64,000 nucleotides of DNA from positions 1 to 64,000 of the forward strand of contig JAUSBY010000001.1 in assembly GCA_030651765.1 (NCBI GenBank). The letters run 5' to 3'. Positions 62,731 through 64,000 of the stretch are shown here, piece after piece; positions within the stretch are counted from its first letter, which is position 1; the number at the start of each line of letters is the position of its first letter. A model generated the notes under the pieces. It was not told the origin of the DNA. It searched no databases and saw only the letters and a program-made list of their open reading frames with translations. The stretch comes from Coriobacteriia bacterium. GTDB taxonomy: Bacteria; Actinomycetota; Coriobacteriia; Anaerosomatales; Anaerosomataceae. The position numbers and the translations under genes are program-made.

Positions 62731-62808
62731 ATGAAGCGTGCGTTCGTGTGTGCCCTTGCCGTTGCACTGCTGGCGATCGGGCCGCGACGCAGATCCGAAG
62801 CGCGCTGA
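62731..62808 (+). pseudogene. Signal-peptide-like remnant
   Basis: 25 codons: MKRAFVCALAVALLAIGP then RRRSEAR and TGA. It looks like the start of a secreted protein that lost its body just after the hydrophobic core. It follows the wall-protein gene by 61 nt. An in-frame ATG at 62713 has no better ribosome site. Confidence 0.3.
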
Positions 62809-62847
62809 AGTAGCCCCGCGTGCCGCCACTTCGGGTACCATGCGCAC

Positions 62848-64000
62848 ATGAGTAGACAGACGCTTTACCTCGATACGCGGGGCCACGATGCTTCGCTACC
62901 CACGTTCAGCCGTGCCGTGGTCAAGGGCATCGCTGCCGGCGGAGGCCTCTACGTGCCCGAGCATCTTCCCGAGTTCACACTCGGGGAGATCATCGCCTTT
63001 GCCGATTGGCCGTACTGGCGCCGCGCGGCTGCGGTGTTCTCCCGATTCGGCGTGGACGTCTCGGCAGACCGCGTGGACATGCTCATGCGCACGGCATACG
63101 GCACGCAGTGGAGTGACGAACGCATCGCTCCGGTGATCGAGGTCGTCGCCGGGATGCACGTCCTGGAGCTCTGGCACGGCCCGACGAGCGCCTTCAAGGA
63201 CATGGCCCTCCAGTGCATGCCGCTGTTCTTCTCCGAAGCCGTGGACGTCGGCCACGCTCGTGGCGAGTTGACCGACGACTACCTCGTCTTGGTCGCGACA
63301 TCCGGTGACACCGGGAAAGCCGCGCTCGACGGCTTCGCCGACCGCGCCCACACCGGCATCGTCGTGTTCTACCCGGACGGCGGCGTCTCGGATGTCCAGC
63401 GTCTCCAGATGGTCACGCAGCGCGGTGCCAACGTCGGTGTCTTCGGCGTACGGGGCAACTTCGACGACTGCCAGAACGCGGTCAAGGCCGCCTTCAACGA
63501 TGAGGACTTCAACGCCGAGCTGCACGAACGCCACGGACTCAAGCTCTCGTCGGCCAACTCGATCAACTGGGGCCGCCTGCTCCCGCAGATCGCCTACTAC
63601 GTCAGCGCGTATGCCGACATGGTGGCCGAGGGCGGCGTCAAACCCGGCAGCCCGATGGATGTCTGTGTGCCCACCGGGAACTTCGGCAACATCCTCGGCG
63701 CGTACTATGCCCGTCTGATCGGTGTACCGATCGGCCGCCTGCTGTGTGCCAGCAACGAGAACAACGTGCTCGCGGACTTTGTAGCCACCGGCACCTACGA
63801 CATCTCCGCCCGGCCGTTCGTCACGACGCCGAGCCCGAGCATGGACATCCTCGTCTCGTCCAACCTCGAGCGGCTGCTCTACCATGAGGCTGGCCCGGAA
63901 GCGGTCCGCGGATGGATGGCTGAGCTGGCCGAGAAGCGCCGCTTCACCGTGGACCGCGAGACCTTCGCCTCCCTGCGCGAGATCTTCTCGGCCGACTGGG
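62848..64000 (+). CDS. thrC: Threonine synthase (C-terminus beyond window)
   Basis: First 384 codons. Typical start YLDTRGHDASLPTFSRAVVKGIAAGGGLYVPEHLP (in part: TRGHDASLPTF), then the PLP lysine in ELWHGPTSAFKDMALQ, VATSGDTGKAALDGF and VPTGNFGNILGAYYARLIG. It converts O-phosphohomoserine to threonine. No clear purine box precedes the ATG, but TACCAT lies 6 nt upstream preceded by GGG, so it may be leaderless. The homoserine branch connects to the methionine genes only by metabolism, not by position. Confidence 0.95.
   Translation, partial: MSRQTLYLDTRGHDASLPTFSRAVVKGIAAGGGLYVPEHLPEFTLGEIIAFADWPYWRRAAAVFSRFGVDVSADRVDMLMRTAYGTQWSDERIAPVIEVVAGMHVLELWHGPTSAFKDMALQCMPLFFSEAVDVGHARGELTDDYLVLVATSGDTGKAALDGFADRAHTGIVVFYPDGGVSDVQRLQMVTQRGANVGVFGVRGNFDDCQNAVKAAFNDEDFNAELHERHGLKLSSANSINWGRLLPQIAYYVSAYADMVAEGGVKPGSPMDVCVPTGNFGNILGAYYARLIGVPIGRLLCASNENNVLADFVATGTYDISARPFVTTPSPSMDILVSSNLERLLYHEAGPEAVRGWMAELAEKRRFTVDRETFASLREIFSADW

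Overview
The window is high-GC DNA with short intergenic gaps, many GTG starts, and 4-nt ATGA/GTGA stop-start overlaps. Gene content points to an anaerobic, Gram-positive actinobacterium, most likely of the Coriobacteriia (my inference). It carries a DUF2469 gene, three secreted proteins with cell-wall-binding-2 repeats, an anaerobic methionine/methyl-THF cluster (DUF39, NIL-ferredoxin, cobalamin methyltransferase, MetV, MetF), iron-sulfur proteins and molybdoenzyme accessory genes. I saw no rRNA, tRNA, CRISPR array, insertion sequence or prophage.

Layout. 1-5223 (minus): a giant secreted RHS/YD-repeat protein, cut by the left edge. 5478-7888 (plus): a membrane phosphodiesterase-like protein and a YhhN protein. 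7945-12812 (minus): a secreted repeat protein, an NAD-salvage operon (pncB, pncA, iron-sulfur flavoprotein) and an ECF sigma/anti-sigma pair with its own apparent ECF promoter. 12885-17631 (plus): Rrf2 regulator, iscS, iscU, mnmA, cysK and a second Rrf2 gene, a sulfur-mobilisation unit. 17703-23183 (plus): a metal (probably copper) cassette with a small Cys-rich protein, a TauE/DsbD-like membrane protein carrying a cupredoxin domain, a second cupredoxin, CopA and a lipoprotein. 23193-26509 (minus): TIGR04076, a beta-hydroxyacid dehydrogenase, GNAT and MFS genes. 26940-27401 holds no convincing protein gene but has a terminator and a candidate structured RNA.

28370-40584 (minus) is housekeeping: gatC and gatA, then a wall protein gene, then gatB; a ferredoxin-CAAX-protease fusion coupled to ligA; DUF2469; UPF0280; lipA; lpdA. 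40646-48883 (minus) reads as one long operon behind a methionine-type T-box leader: DUF39, NIL-ferredoxin, a small membrane protein, a MetH-like methyltransferase, metV, metF, a metallophosphoesterase-TorD fusion, a MoaE-like gene and, last, a gene with an in-frame TGA that makes a CxxU motif. 49313-64000 has a NUDIX gene, an EamA transporter, a SHOCT protein with its start codon in a hairpin, a heterodimeric ABC exporter, a 2,3-bisphosphoglycerate-independent phosphoglycerate mutase, two more wall-binding-repeat proteins and the start of threonine synthase.

The most notable item is the probable selenoprotein at 40646-40942: a thioredoxin-fold protein with Cys-Pro-Asp-Sec and a SECIS-like hairpin (loop GGTCCA) 17 nt after the TGA. 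It closes an operon that also carries molybdenum-enzyme accessory genes. Also notable are the metallophosphoesterase-TorD fusion, the ferredoxin-protease fusion and the unclassified RNA near 27 kb. All functions are inferred by reading the sequence; no database search was possible.
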